Positions 17,874-25,916 of a stretch of 64,000 nucleotides of DNA are shown piece by piece; position 1 is the stretch's first letter; every line of letters begins with the position of its first letter. The notes beneath the pieces are model-generated. The model was not told the DNA's origin and did not search any database. It was given only the letters and a program-made list of their open reading frames with translations. The translations under genes were made by a program, and so were the position numbers. This DNA is from Fen731 sp964481885 (GTDB lineage Bacteria; Actinomycetota; Humimicrobiia; Humimicrobiales; Humimicrobiaceae): assembly GCA_964481885.1 (NCBI GenBank), contig CAYZUS010000006.1:20637-84636 (forward strand), given 5' to 3'.

Positions 17874-18457
17874 TGGATGGAAAATTAATATTGGGTTTTT
17901 TGAATTATTTGTTCCTGGGCCTTATCCTGGTTTTCGGGATAATTTCGCTGCTCGTCGGTGACCAGAGAAAAAAGTTAACATTCTTGTTTCTTTCTCTCCT
18001 TTCGGCAGGAGTCCTGAGTTATCTGTTTTTTGCAGGGACCGCACTGATTTTGCCGGGAATAATAATGATATTCTTTTACCTGCTTCTTTATATGTTTATT
18101 GCCAGCCAGGAGTTTTTTGGATTCGGGAAGCCTTTTATTTCATCAGACAGGCACCCGGGGCCGGGGGCCAAGGGAGGGAAGGCAGGCAAAGGCTTCAGGA
18201 TAAAGCCAGGTTTGGCTGTTAATTTTTTGTTGTCTCTTGCCGTATGCGTAGTGGCAGGAGTGATGTTTTTTATTTATAATAAGGAATTTTTAAAGGAAAT
18301 TCAGCTTGTGGAAAGTTTTAAATCTGCAACAACGGCAGATATTATTAATAATATAGGTTCAAATTACATTCCTGCAATCCTTGTAATATCTGTGGCTCTT
18401 TTTTCCAGCGTCTTCTGGTTTGTCAGCATTCTTGAGAACAGGAGGGCAAAGATTTGA
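17873..18457 (+). CDS. nuoJ: NuoJ-like membrane subunit
   Basis: 194 residues with five membrane helices. The third helix (ILPGIIMIFFYLLLYMFIAS) corresponds to the NuoJ helix with the pi-bulge (IYVGAIMVLFLFVVM). A Gly/Lys-rich loop (HPGPGAKGGKAGKG) precedes the fourth helix. Weak sequence match but correct size, topology and position between I and K. Stop overlaps the next start (TTGA). Confidence 0.72.
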   Translation: MDGKLILGFLNYLFLGLILVFGIISLLVGDQRKKLTFLFLSLLSAGVLSYLFFAGTALILPGIIMIFFYLLLYMFIASQEFFGFGKPFISSDRHPGPGAKGGKAGKGFRIKPGLAVNFLLSLAVCVVAGVMFFIYNKEFLKEIQLVESFKSATTADIINNIGSNYIPAILVISVALFSSVFWFVSILENRRAKI

Positions 18458-18804
18458 ATTTACAGTACATAGTATACTTAAGTTTTTTAATTTTTCTTTT
18501 GGGAGTTTTCGGGGCTTCTTTCAGCCGCGGTTTTCTTTCGATAATTATTTCTTTCCAATTTATCATAATATCTTCTCTTTGTAATTTTTTTGCTTTTTCT
18601 CTTTTTATTTATGATTCGTCTGTCTGGGATAAAACTTTTATTTTTATTGCATTTGCAAGCGCATACCTTTTATTGTTTGCAATAGTATTTTACAACTATT
18701 CAAGGCAGACAAATGTCTACGAACTGGACGCGAAGAAAGATTTCGGATTGTTTAAATTTGACAGGTCAGACTGGTGGGGAGAAGAAAAACCTGATGATAA
18801 TTAA
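18454..18804 (+). CDS. nuoK: NuoK-like membrane subunit lacking the channel glutamates
   Basis: 116 residues with three membrane helices, TTG start overlapping the NuoJ-like stop, strong RBS AGGAGGG. Aligned by eye with NuoK, the helix-2 Glu (E. coli Glu36, in IGLEIMINAS) is Gln in IISFQFIIISS, and the helix-3 Glu (Glu72, in LAAAEASIG) falls in AFASAYLLLF with no acid. These two residues are central to proton transfer in complex I. The C-terminal 35 residues are a charged tail not usual in NuoK. It overlaps the next gene by 11 bases. Confidence 0.7.
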   Translation: MNLQYIVYLSFLIFLLGVFGASFSRGFLSIIISFQFIIISSLCNFFAFSLFIYDSSVWDKTFIFIAFASAYLLLFAIVFYNYSRQTNVYELDAKKDFGLFKFDRSDWWGEEKPDDN

Positions 18805-20641
18805 TGAGTTTTTAAATAAGATTTACCCGTTTTTCACAAGCCTGAGCATTGTAACCGGCGGCCTGATACTGGTATTTTTCGGGCTTTCCAAAAAAGAGGG
18901 ATTAAAAATATTTGGAATTGCAGTATCAGCTGTTTCCATTATTGCAGCATTATTTTTAAATATCCGGTCATTTGGCATGTTTGGGGATTTTTCAAGTAAT
19001 ATTTTTAGTTTTAATCTTTTGTCTGCTGCTGCAACATCTGTTATCCTTTTTGCTGCATTAAATATCCTGGTATTTATTTCCATAATAAATTTCCATAATA
19101 ATAATTTTATAAAGATCCTGCTGGTTTTTTTAACCGTGGTATTTTTCTTTACGGTGTTTATAGATGCAAATAATTTTATAATGATATTTGCAAGCTTTTC
19201 TGTCTTGCTGCTGGCTGTTTTCCAATTGAATTCTGTATTAAACAGCAGCATAAACAAAAGCAATTTTTCTGAATACTCTACAAAAAACAGCATAATAAGG
19301 TTTTACCTTTCAGCCGCGTTTTCTATTTTACTGACTTTTACAGGTTATTCACTTGTTTATGGTTCAACTGATTTAAAATATTTTAAACAGCTTCTGGAAT
19401 CTGATAAAATGTCAAGCCCGCTTGTTGTGACGGGGCTGTTTATTATGCTTTTAAGTCTTTACATATACATGTTTATTTTTCCTCTTCAGAGTGCATATAT
19501 TAAAATGCAGAGCCGCATCCAGCACTCCAGCATGCAGGTTGTATGGTTCTTCTATTTTCCAGCAGGCATATTAATGTTGTTAAAACTAAAGGACATTTTA
19601 TTCTATTTCATTTCCAGGAACAGCCAGCCGATTACAGGCACGCTCATTGCGGTTTCTGCAATTTGCATACTTGGCGGAAATATCGGAGCCATAAAAGCAC
19701 AGGGGCTAAGAAGGATAATGTCGTTTTTGTATCTTTCAATGACCGGCATGATACTTTTGGGTTTTGCCCAGTATGGCCTGGGTACTCTAAGCACATCAGG
19801 GATAGTTTGGCTTGTGGTTGCCAATATTTTATTTATGGGACTTGTCTACTTCCCATTGGGTCTGTTCTCCTGGGAGCTTGAAAACAGGTTTGGCTCAGAC
19901 AGAGTTGCCAATATAACAGGATTCTTAAGGACACAAAAATATGTCGCCATTAATCTTTTGATAATTTTCCTTGCATTTGGGGGGCTCATAGGCACAGCCG
20001 GTTATGTTTTAAGATTTATGTATCTGCAGCCATTTCTTGCAGGGTTTAATCAGCTCTTTGGAAATGGTGCAGACGCGAAGTTTTCAGTATTAAATATCAG
20101 CAGTTTTGCCGTAATACTTGTTTCCTGGATATTTATAGCTGCCAATGTAACAAGACTTATCTACTGTCTGGCAAAAAGGCCGGCACAATCCGGACAAGCC
20201 CGGACTCCGGAGCGAGCCGACGCGTCTGCTGGCGCGAATATCTCCGGCAGCATGGTTGATAATCCGGCAGGCATAGATAGTGCATACGATAGAGTTGGTA
20301 TGTCTGACAGAGACAGTGCGTATGATAACATAAGCGTTTCAGGCAGTGAGACTTATGATCAGACACAGAATTCTGCAAATGTACCGCTGCAAACTTCTGC
20401 ATTCAGTCAACCCGGCAGTATTGCGGTCGAGCTTGAGCATATTTCTGTGACGGGAGCAACAGGGAGCCATTCAGTTTTAAAACAGCAGGATGAAAGAAAC
20501 CTGAAATTTTCGCGGTTTTTATGTGTTTATCTTACATTCTTTTCAGTGATAATTATCCTTTCAGGAATAGTGGGGCTGCTTGAAATATTGGGTATAAATT
20601 TAAGATTTTTAAATTTCAGCCTGATAAATTGGAACTTTTAA
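18794..20641 (+). CDS. nuoN: NuoN-like (antiporter-type) membrane subunit with altered channel residues
   Basis: 615 residues from ATG 18794, chosen because GGGGAGAAG lies just upstream and upstream residues are hydrophilic and unlike the family. About 14 membrane helices. GNIGAIKAQGLRRIMSFLYL matches the NuoN GNxxAxxQxxxKRLLxYS segment. By eye, the helix-5 Glu (GIELIS) is replaced within FASFSVLLL, the helix-7 Lys is Tyr (YMFIFP), and the helix-8 Lys is also lost. A hydrophilic insertion of about 90 residues (roughly 460-550) with repeated DSAYD precedes the last helix. It is the only antiporter-like subunit here; no NuoL or NuoM. Confidence 0.75.
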   Translation: MIINEFLNKIYPFFTSLSIVTGGLILVFFGLSKKEGLKIFGIAVSAVSIIAALFLNIRSFGMFGDFSSNIFSFNLLSAAATSVILFAALNILVFISIINFHNNNFIKILLVFLTVVFFFTVFIDANNFIMIFASFSVLLLAVFQLNSVLNSSINKSNFSEYSTKNSIIRFYLSAAFSILLTFTGYSLVYGSTDLKYFKQLLESDKMSSPLVVTGLFIMLLSLYIYMFIFPLQSAYIKMQSRIQHSSMQVVWFFYFPAGILMLLKLKDILFYFISRNSQPITGTLIAVSAICILGGNIGAIKAQGLRRIMSFLYLSMTGMILLGFAQYGLGTLSTSGIVWLVVANILFMGLVYFPLGLFSWELENRFGSDRVANITGFLRTQKYVAINLLIIFLAFGGLIGTAGYVLRFMYLQPFLAGFNQLFGNGADAKFSVLNISSFAVILVSWIFIAANVTRLIYCLAKRPAQSGQARTPERADASAGANISGSMVDNPAGIDSAYDRVGMSDRDSAYDNISVSGSETYDQTQNSANVPLQTSAFSQPGSIAVELEHISVTGATGSHSVLKQQDERNLKFSRFLCVYLTFFSVIIILSGIVGLLEILGINLRFLNFSLINWNF

Positions 20642-20704
20642 GGTTTAAAATCCGCCTGTAATTAACGTAATTAACTTGAGTTAAATATTTTCCCTGTTTA
20701 TCAA

Positions 20705-21475
20705 ATGGAAACTTATAGCAGAAAATTCAATATAAAACATTTTCTTATAATTATTATCATTCTGGTAATAATTCTTGCAATCACATTAAGCATCAGCCAG
20801 TTTACCTTGAAGAAGGAGTATGAGCCGCCTACGGCTCTAACATCTCTTCTTCCAAGATACAGAGTAATTGATATGGATGCAATCCCTGTAAAAACAGATT
20901 TTGACCAGGACGGTATCAGCGACCAGAAAGATATCTTGCAGGGAGCAAAGGCTCAGCTTGTTAATCCTGCAAAAAATATTTTTAAGGATGGAAATAATGA
21001 GACTAATTACTTCAATGGCGGGGACCCTCCGGCGGAGCTGGCAATATGCACCGATATTATTTCACGTGCGTTCAGGGAGGCAGGACTTGACTTAAGCCAG
21101 CTCATAAATGATGATATATCTGCAAATTTCGACAGCTACCCTTTAAGGATAAATTGGGGACAGTCCGGCCCGGATAAGAATATTGACTACAGACGAATAC
21201 AGAACATGGAGATATTTTTCATGAGGAATGGACAATCCATGGCTTCGGTTTTTAATATCTCAGATATTAGCAGCCTTGAGCAGTGGCTGCCGGGAGACAT
21301 AGTTTTTTTTGATATGGACCGGGACGGATACACAGATAATGTCGGAATAATTTCAGACTTCACTACCCGTAAGGGTGTCACAAAAATTATTTACAATAGT
21401 GCTGATCCCGGTTATACAGTTGAGAAAGACATACTGGGTACGGCTTCAATAAAAGGCCATTATCGTTATCCATAA
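20705..21475 (+). CDS. DUF1287 family protein, membrane anchored
   Basis: 256 residues: N-terminal membrane anchor (about 12-35), then a Ca-binding-like loop DFDQDGISDQKD and a DUF1287 domain with PPAELAICTDIISRAFREAG (conserved Cys), NIDYRRIQNMEIFF and DRDGYTDNVGIISD. DUF1287 belongs to the NlpC/P60-like cysteine peptidase superfamily and is thought to act on the cell wall; here Cys and His-equivalent positions are partly kept (His of DHVGI is Asn). It follows the nuo-like operon by about 60 bases but is probably unrelated to it. Confidence 0.78.
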   Translation: METYSRKFNIKHFLIIIIILVIILAITLSISQFTLKKEYEPPTALTSLLPRYRVIDMDAIPVKTDFDQDGISDQKDILQGAKAQLVNPAKNIFKDGNNETNYFNGGDPPAELAICTDIISRAFREAGLDLSQLINDDISANFDSYPLRINWGQSGPDKNIDYRRIQNMEIFFMRNGQSMASVFNISDISSLEQWLPGDIVFFDMDRDGYTDNVGIISDFTTRKGVTKIIYNSADPGYTVEKDILGTASIKGHYRYP

Positions 21476-21558
21476 AAATCCCGGCAAGTCTGAATTTATT
21501 TATCGAATTTGCCGAATTGGTGTTTACTAATAGCGCACCGTAATGTATACTTTTATTT

Positions 21559-22191
21559 ATGCCAATAAGTTCTAAAAAAAGTTTAAATAAGTTAAATGAA
21601 GAGATATCAATTTGCAAGAAATGCCTGGATCTGGCCGGAACAAGGGTGCAACCCGTTTCTGGAATCGGTGCTCCAAATTCAAGGCTGATCATCGCAGGTT
21701 TTTTCCCGGATGCTGCCGGAGCAGAAGCAAACGGCATACCATTTTTTGGCAGTGACGAAGGAGACATGCTGAGAGCTCTAATCGCTGATACCGGACTTTC
21801 TTTGGAAGAGGACACATATCTTACTTACCTTGTAAAATGCACTCCAAGGAAAATAAGCGATGCAGATGAAACAGGGAAGGCAAGCTTAATCAGCCCGAGC
21901 GCAAAACATTGTGCCAACTGTATAAACTATTTTACTGAAGAAATTTCCATAACTACGCCTCACCTAATAATATCTCTTGGTCTGGAGGCATCAAATCTCA
22001 TACTGCAGAATTTTTTTTCTGCCACAAAAAAACACACTGATATATCAAAGATCCACATGAGGCTTTTTGAAAACCCTTCTTTTAAGCTTATCCCTGTCTA
22101 CAGTCCTTCAGATGTATTGAAAGGATTAATTGGCGAGCAGGAATATTTTGGTGACTTCAGGAATTTGTCCAAAATCTTTTCTATTATATAA
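21559..22191 (+). CDS. Uracil-DNA glycosylase family 4-like protein, active site degenerate
   Basis: 210 residues with the family-4 fold signals: Fe-S cysteines C19, C22 (ICKKC), C94 (VKCTP) and C118 or C121, plus GIPFFGSDEGDML and LIISLGLEASNLIL. The catalytic motifs are altered: GEAPG reads GFFPD (about 47-51), and the C-terminal HPS reads SPS in PVYSPSDVL. In the family the first motif supplies the catalytic acid and the second the His that stabilises the leaving uracil. It may be inactive on uracil or act on another substrate. Confidence 0.75.
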   Translation: MPISSKKSLNKLNEEISICKKCLDLAGTRVQPVSGIGAPNSRLIIAGFFPDAAGAEANGIPFFGSDEGDMLRALIADTGLSLEEDTYLTYLVKCTPRKISDADETGKASLISPSAKHCANCINYFTEEISITTPHLIISLGLEASNLILQNFFSATKKHTDISKIHMRLFENPSFKLIPVYSPSDVLKGLIGEQEYFGDFRNLSKIFSII

Positions 22192-22328
22192 CAGAATGAA
22201 AACAGGGTATAATTAGTTCCTGCTGATTAATTCAGTTTTAATAAACTAATTGCTAAAAATCAATCTTGAAATCTTTTTTTAAGTTTCGGCTTTTTTACCA
22301 GTTTTGCAGCAGGTTACCGGGGTTATTG

Positions 22329-23354
22329 TCAGTTTACTTTATAAACATATATTTTTCGGCGCCCGTACCTGAAACATTCCTCCAGGGAATCAAAACATAA
22401 ATCTATCCTGTTTCCTTTGATCCAGCCTCCAGTATCAGCCACTATAGCTTCGCCATAGCCTTCAATGTATACCTTTGTGCCCATTCGTATTACAGTCGGG
22501 TCCGCCGCTATGAGTCCTTTTCTTGCGCGCAAACCGGTAGCGGTTATCCCTGTGCCGTTTATTCCGCCGCCGCCCGAATAGTAGGCAGTTGCCACCATGG
22601 TCCATTCCCCGACAAGAACAACGCCGGGTGGCTGGATTTTTGCAATTCTTTCCCTGATTGCTGCAAGGACCTGCTGAACGTTAGTCTTTTCATTTTTTGC
22701 CTGTTCAAGCTGGGCCTTGTTTTTGGCCAGGTTTTCTTCAAGTACCAGTTCTTCTGAAACAAGGTTTGTCATGGCAGACTGATATTCTTTTGCCTTTTCT
22801 TCAGATTTGCGCATTATCCTGTCAAGGCTTTCTTTATCAAGCCGAAGAGATTCCGCAAGCTGAGCATCCCTCTTCATTATGTTCCTGAGAAGATAAAGAA
22901 TCTTATAGAACTCATTAATATTCTTTGCAGTGGTGACCATTTTTATTACATTGTTTTTACCATATTTGTATGAATACCTTATTCTTTCTATAAGCTCCAG
23001 TTTTTTTATATCAATGTTTTTTTGTATTAATGCTCTTTCGCCACCAAGGCTGCTTAATTCTTTTTCAATTCCTGAAATACTCTCTGTCAGTTGCGATATC
23101 TGGTTTCTTGAATTTTCAATGTTTGCTTCAACTGTCACTATTTCTTCAACAAAGGCCTCTTCCTTATCAGTAAGCGCTGCAATCTGGCTGCTTAACTCAC
23201 TTAAATCAGTTGCGCTGGCTTCTCTTGGAAAAATAAATTGCAGTTCAAAAATTGCCAGGATAACAAGCAGGGTAAATACTGTAAACCTGACAGGCAAAAG
23301 TGCATTTTTTTTGAATAAAGATCTCATATTTTTAAAAACATAAGGATTTACCAT
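22329..23354 (-). CDS. Secreted coiled-coil protein with C-terminal 3D domain
   Basis: About 341 residues from ATG 23354; an in-frame TTG seven codons upstream is less likely. A signal or anchor segment (about 25-48, ending ASA) is followed by a long coiled coil (about 50-245) and a 3D domain (about 255-341) with MVATAYYSGGG, GLIAADPTVIRMGTKVYI, and the three conserved Asp, including VADTGG and NRIDLCF. This resembles cell-wall hydrolases and Rpf/YabE-like proteins, with the coiled coil similar to PcsB/CwlO N-termini. It probably acts in peptidoglycan remodelling. Confidence 0.85.
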   Translation of the reverse strand: MVNPYVFKNMRSLFKKNALLPVRFTVFTLLVILAIFELQFIFPREASATDLSELSSQIAALTDKEEAFVEEIVTVEANIENSRNQISQLTESISGIEKELSSLGGERALIQKNIDIKKLELIERIRYSYKYGKNNVIKMVTTAKNINEFYKILYLLRNIMKRDAQLAESLRLDKESLDRIMRKSEEKAKEYQSAMTNLVSEELVLEENLAKNKAQLEQAKNEKTNVQQVLAAIRERIAKIQPPGVVLVGEWTMVATAYYSGGGGINGTGITATGLRARKGLIAADPTVIRMGTKVYIEGYGEAIVADTGGWIKGNRIDLCFDSLEECFRYGRRKIYVYKVN

Positions 23355-23469
23355 AAGCGAAATTCCAAGTATCAAAGGTGTTAAAATTATATACTTTTAT
23401 AATTATTTTTAATAGGGGCAGCGGTTTTTCGGCAAGGCGGGAAGTATTTGTCAATTATTAAAATAATTC

Positions 23470-23498
23470 TTCATTAAGCTTATAAGTTATTGTATAAT
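23470..23498 (+). promoter_or_regulatory. Candidate promoter of the corrinoid protein gene
   Basis: TTCATT (23470-23475), 17-base spacer, TATAAT (23493-23498), 45 bases before the start codon. The -35 is weak. Confidence 0.4.
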
Positions 23499-23542
23499 CA
23501 CCATAAAATAAAAAGGGGTTACTCAAAAGGAAAGGAGAAGCT

Positions 23543-24175
23543 ATGGCAAAATATCAGGATTTGGCAGACGCTATCATTGCCGGAGATAATGTCAAAAGCA
23601 AGGAAATCACCCAGAAACTGGTTGATGGCGGCGCAAAGGCTACAGAGATCCTCAATGAAGGACTGGTTCCCGGAATGGACGTTGTAGGCGTAAGGTTTAA
23701 AGCAAACGAGATGTATATTCCTGAAGTATTGATAGCTGCAAGGGCTATGCATGCTGCAATGGATATCATCAAGCCTTTGCTTGCTGAAGCCGGTGCCATA
23801 ATGAAGGGCACAATCGTTGTTGGGACCGTACAGGGAGATTTGCACGATATCGGCAAGAACCTTGTATGCATGATGCTCGAAGGCGGCGGCTACACGGTAA
23901 TCGATGCAGGCGTTGACGTTCCCGGAGACAAATTTGTTGAAGAAGTAAAGAAAAGCGGCGCAAAAGTCGTTGGACTTTCTGCTCTTCTTACAACAACCAT
24001 GCCTTCCATGAAAGATGTCATTATTGCCTTAAGAGCAGACGCAGCAACCAAGGATGTCAAGGTCATGGTTGGCGGCGCACCGTTAACACAGGAATACGCA
24101 GACTCAATTGGTGCAAACGGCTATGCTCCTGATGCATCAAGCGCTGTAGACATCGCCAAGAAACTTATTGGTTAA
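23543..24175 (+). CDS. Corrinoid (B12-binding) methyl-carrier protein
   Basis: 210 residues in the MtbC/MttC/MtaC class: an N-terminal four-helix cap (1-85) and a Rossmann-like B12 domain with the cobalt-coordinating motif D99-x-H101-x-x-G104 (GDLHDIGKN), GLSALLTTTM and VMVGGAPL. Such proteins accept methyl groups from methylamine, methanol or methoxy-aromatic methyltransferases. No methyltransferase or reactivating ferredoxin is adjacent; the gene is monocistronic, with a strong RBS (AAAGGAGAAG) and its own terminator. Substrate unknown. Codon use is G/C-richer than nearby genes, as in a highly expressed gene. Confidence 0.92.
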   Translation: MAKYQDLADAIIAGDNVKSKEITQKLVDGGAKATEILNEGLVPGMDVVGVRFKANEMYIPEVLIAARAMHAAMDIIKPLLAEAGAIMKGTIVVGTVQGDLHDIGKNLVCMMLEGGGYTVIDAGVDVPGDKFVEEVKKSGAKVVGLSALLTTTMPSMKDVIIALRADAATKDVKVMVGGAPLTQEYADSIGANGYAPDASSAVDIAKKLIG

Positions 24176-24237
24176 TACCGGTTTTTTCAAAGCGGCAAAC
24201 AGCACTTATTAATTGTAAAAATTAATAGGAATATTAA

Positions 24238-24279
24238 ATTAGAAGTGTCTAAGTGAAAATAGGCACTTCTAATTTTTTT
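24238..24279 (+). terminator. Intrinsic terminator of the corrinoid protein gene
   Basis: 13-base stem ATTAGAAGTGTCT (24238-24250) with AGGCACTTCTAAT (24261-24273), one G-T pair, 10-base loop and a run of seven T. Confidence 0.9.
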
Positions 24280-24507
24280 GGCCCCCGATGCCGATAAAAG
24301 TTAAAGAATTTAATACTCCTGGAGATTGTCCGGGAACAATTATTTTTAAATTAAGACTACTTGCACAGCTTCTAACAGCAGGTCGCGGCGCTACATGCGG
24401 CATACAAAAACCCGAATTCTTATTCTTGGTCTGACTTTTAGAAAAAAAGGTCCCCCTTGTGCAAGTTTTGGCAGCAATGGAAAAAGTTCAAAAACTTTAC
24501 ATCTATA

Positions 24508-24536
24508 TTGACAAAATATTTTACAACTCTTATATT
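24508..24536 (+). promoter_or_regulatory. Consensus sigma-A promoter of the toxin-antitoxin pair
   Basis: TTGACA (24508-24513), 17-base spacer, TATATT (24531-24536). Confidence 0.8.
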
Positions 24537-24633
24537 ATGGCTATACTTAATAAAAATAATTATATTAATTAGTTCCTGCTGAATAATTGGCTAAAACTGC
24601 TAAGATTAAAAAGTTTTCAAGCTGAATTTTAAC

Positions 24634-24661
24634 GATTAATTCAACAAAAATTGAATTAATC
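24634..24661 (+). promoter_or_regulatory. Inverted-repeat operator
   Basis: Perfect 11-base inverted repeat GATTAATTCAA / TTGAATTAATC with a 6-base centre, 33 bases before the antitoxin start and downstream of the promoter. The position suits autoregulation by the HTH domain of the antitoxin. Confidence 0.65.
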
Positions 24662-24693
24662 AGCGAGAATTAATTATATAGAGGCAGGGAATT

Positions 24694-25461
24694 ATGCTCG
24701 AAAAATTTATTCAGCAGCAGCGGACCAGACACAAAATGACGCAGGAACATATTGCATCAGAACTTGGTATATCCCGTCCAACCTATATTCAAATTGAGCA
24801 CGGAAAGCGGGAGATTACTGTAACAGAAGCAAAGAAACTGTCGGCGATATTTAATTTGGGACTTGACGATTTTTTAGGCGGCAATGAGCCAAAACACACA
24901 GTTACACTTCCGGGCCAGGTCTCAGAAAAACAGGCAGGTTTCCAGATACGTGTCACAGAAAAAAATCTGGATAAATTTAAACAGGTAATATTGTATGTTT
25001 TAGGCAAAGTCGGCAGCAAACCAAATGTCGGCGAAACGGTGCTTCATAAACTTTTCTACTTTATTGACTTTGATTATTATGAAAAATTTGAAGAAAATCT
25101 GATGGGAGCGACGTATATAAAAAATCATCATGGCCCGACATCGGTTGAGTTCGGAGCAATTATTGAGGATATGCAGAAAAATGGTGAGATTGAAGCAGTA
25201 AAAAGTAATTATTTTAAATATGAGCAGAAAAAATATCTCCCGCGCAAGCGCCCAAACCTCGACGTACTTTCCGCCCGTGAGATCCAGCACATTGAAGATG
25301 TCCTGGCTCGTCTTTCAGACAAGAATGCCAAGGAGATAGAAAATTATTCCCATGAGGATATTCCATGGAAGTCGGCCCGGGATGGTCAGCCGCTTTCTTA
25401 TGAAAGTGTCTTTTATCGAGATGAAAGATATTCTGTGAGAAACTACGATGATGAAATTTGA
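24694..25461 (+). CDS. HTH-Panacea (DUF4065) antitoxin
   Basis: 255 residues: an N-terminal XRE-type helix-turn-helix (about 5-60, MTQEHIASELGISRPTYIQI) and a C-terminal Panacea/SocA-like domain (about 95-250) with VGETVLHKLFYFIDFDYYEK and HHGPTSVEFGAI. Panacea domains are known as general antitoxin modules paired with many unrelated toxins (PanAT systems). It overlaps the next gene by 14 bases, an arrangement typical of toxin-antitoxin pairs. The HTH probably binds the inverted repeat just upstream. Confidence 0.85.
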   Translation: MLEKFIQQQRTRHKMTQEHIASELGISRPTYIQIEHGKREITVTEAKKLSAIFNLGLDDFLGGNEPKHTVTLPGQVSEKQAGFQIRVTEKNLDKFKQVILYVLGKVGSKPNVGETVLHKLFYFIDFDYYEKFEENLMGATYIKNHHGPTSVEFGAIIEDMQKNGEIEAVKSNYFKYEQKKYLPRKRPNLDVLSAREIQHIEDVLARLSDKNAKEIENYSHEDIPWKSARDGQPLSYESVFYRDERYSVRNYDDEI

Positions 25462-25789
25462 TGAATCGTCGGAATTTCAAAAGGACTGCAAAAACCTTGG
25501 GGAAAAATATAAATCACTGGCTGATGACTTGAGAGAATTCCGCAATGTGGTCACCGCGGTTCCTCAGGGCAATAGCAAACATTTTATTATCATCACTCAA
25601 ATTAATGACTTGTATATTGTAAAGGCCCGGCTGTTTTGCAGATACCTGAAAGGGTCATCTCTCCGGGTGATATATGCATATTTTGAACAGGAGCAAAGGA
25701 TAGAATTTATCGAGGTCTACTTCAAAGGAGACAGGGAAACTGAAAATCATGACAGAATTAAACGATATCTGAGTCATTTTCAGTGTTAA
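25448..25789 (+). CDS. RelE/ParE-like toxin of the Panacea pair
   Basis: 113 residues. A small basic protein with an N-terminal helical pair (EFQKDCKNLGEKYKSLADDL) and beta strands VKARLFCRYLKGSSLRVIYAYF and IEFIEVYFKGD, in the RelE/HigB order helix-helix-strands. Start ATG at 25448 or 25451. The coupling to a Panacea antitoxin supports the toxin role; the target (mRNA or other) is not known. Confidence 0.72.
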   Translation: MMKFDESSEFQKDCKNLGEKYKSLADDLREFRNVVTAVPQGNSKHFIIITQINDLYIVKARLFCRYLKGSSLRVIYAYFEQEQRIEFIEVYFKGDRETENHDRIKRYLSHFQC

Positions 25790-25916
25790 CCTTGTATAAT
25801 TTTTATTAGCGCACTTTCGCCCGCGTTAAAAAGCAGAGAAACAGCCTTTTTAAGGCAGAGTTTACTGGTTTTTGTGTTTAAAAACTATTTAAAGGTTTTA
25901 TAAGCTTCATGCCATT

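Larger units (their letters stand above)
24280..24693. other. 414-base region before the toxin-antitoxin operon
   Basis: No supported ORF. It contains the sigma-A promoter at 24508-24536, a 16-base sequence (AATTAGTTCCTGCTGA, 24567-24582) that also occurs at 22211-22226, and an inverted-repeat operator at 24634-24661. Confidence 0.6.

Noticed and set aside
18713..18793. Upstream start of the NuoN-like gene
   Set aside because: Would overlap NuoK by 92 bases with hydrophilic residues not in the family; ATG 18794 has a good ribosome site.
19543..19881. 112-codon frame inside the NuoN-like gene
   Set aside because: Alternative frame over a clear membrane protein; Cys/His-rich composition typical of a shadow.
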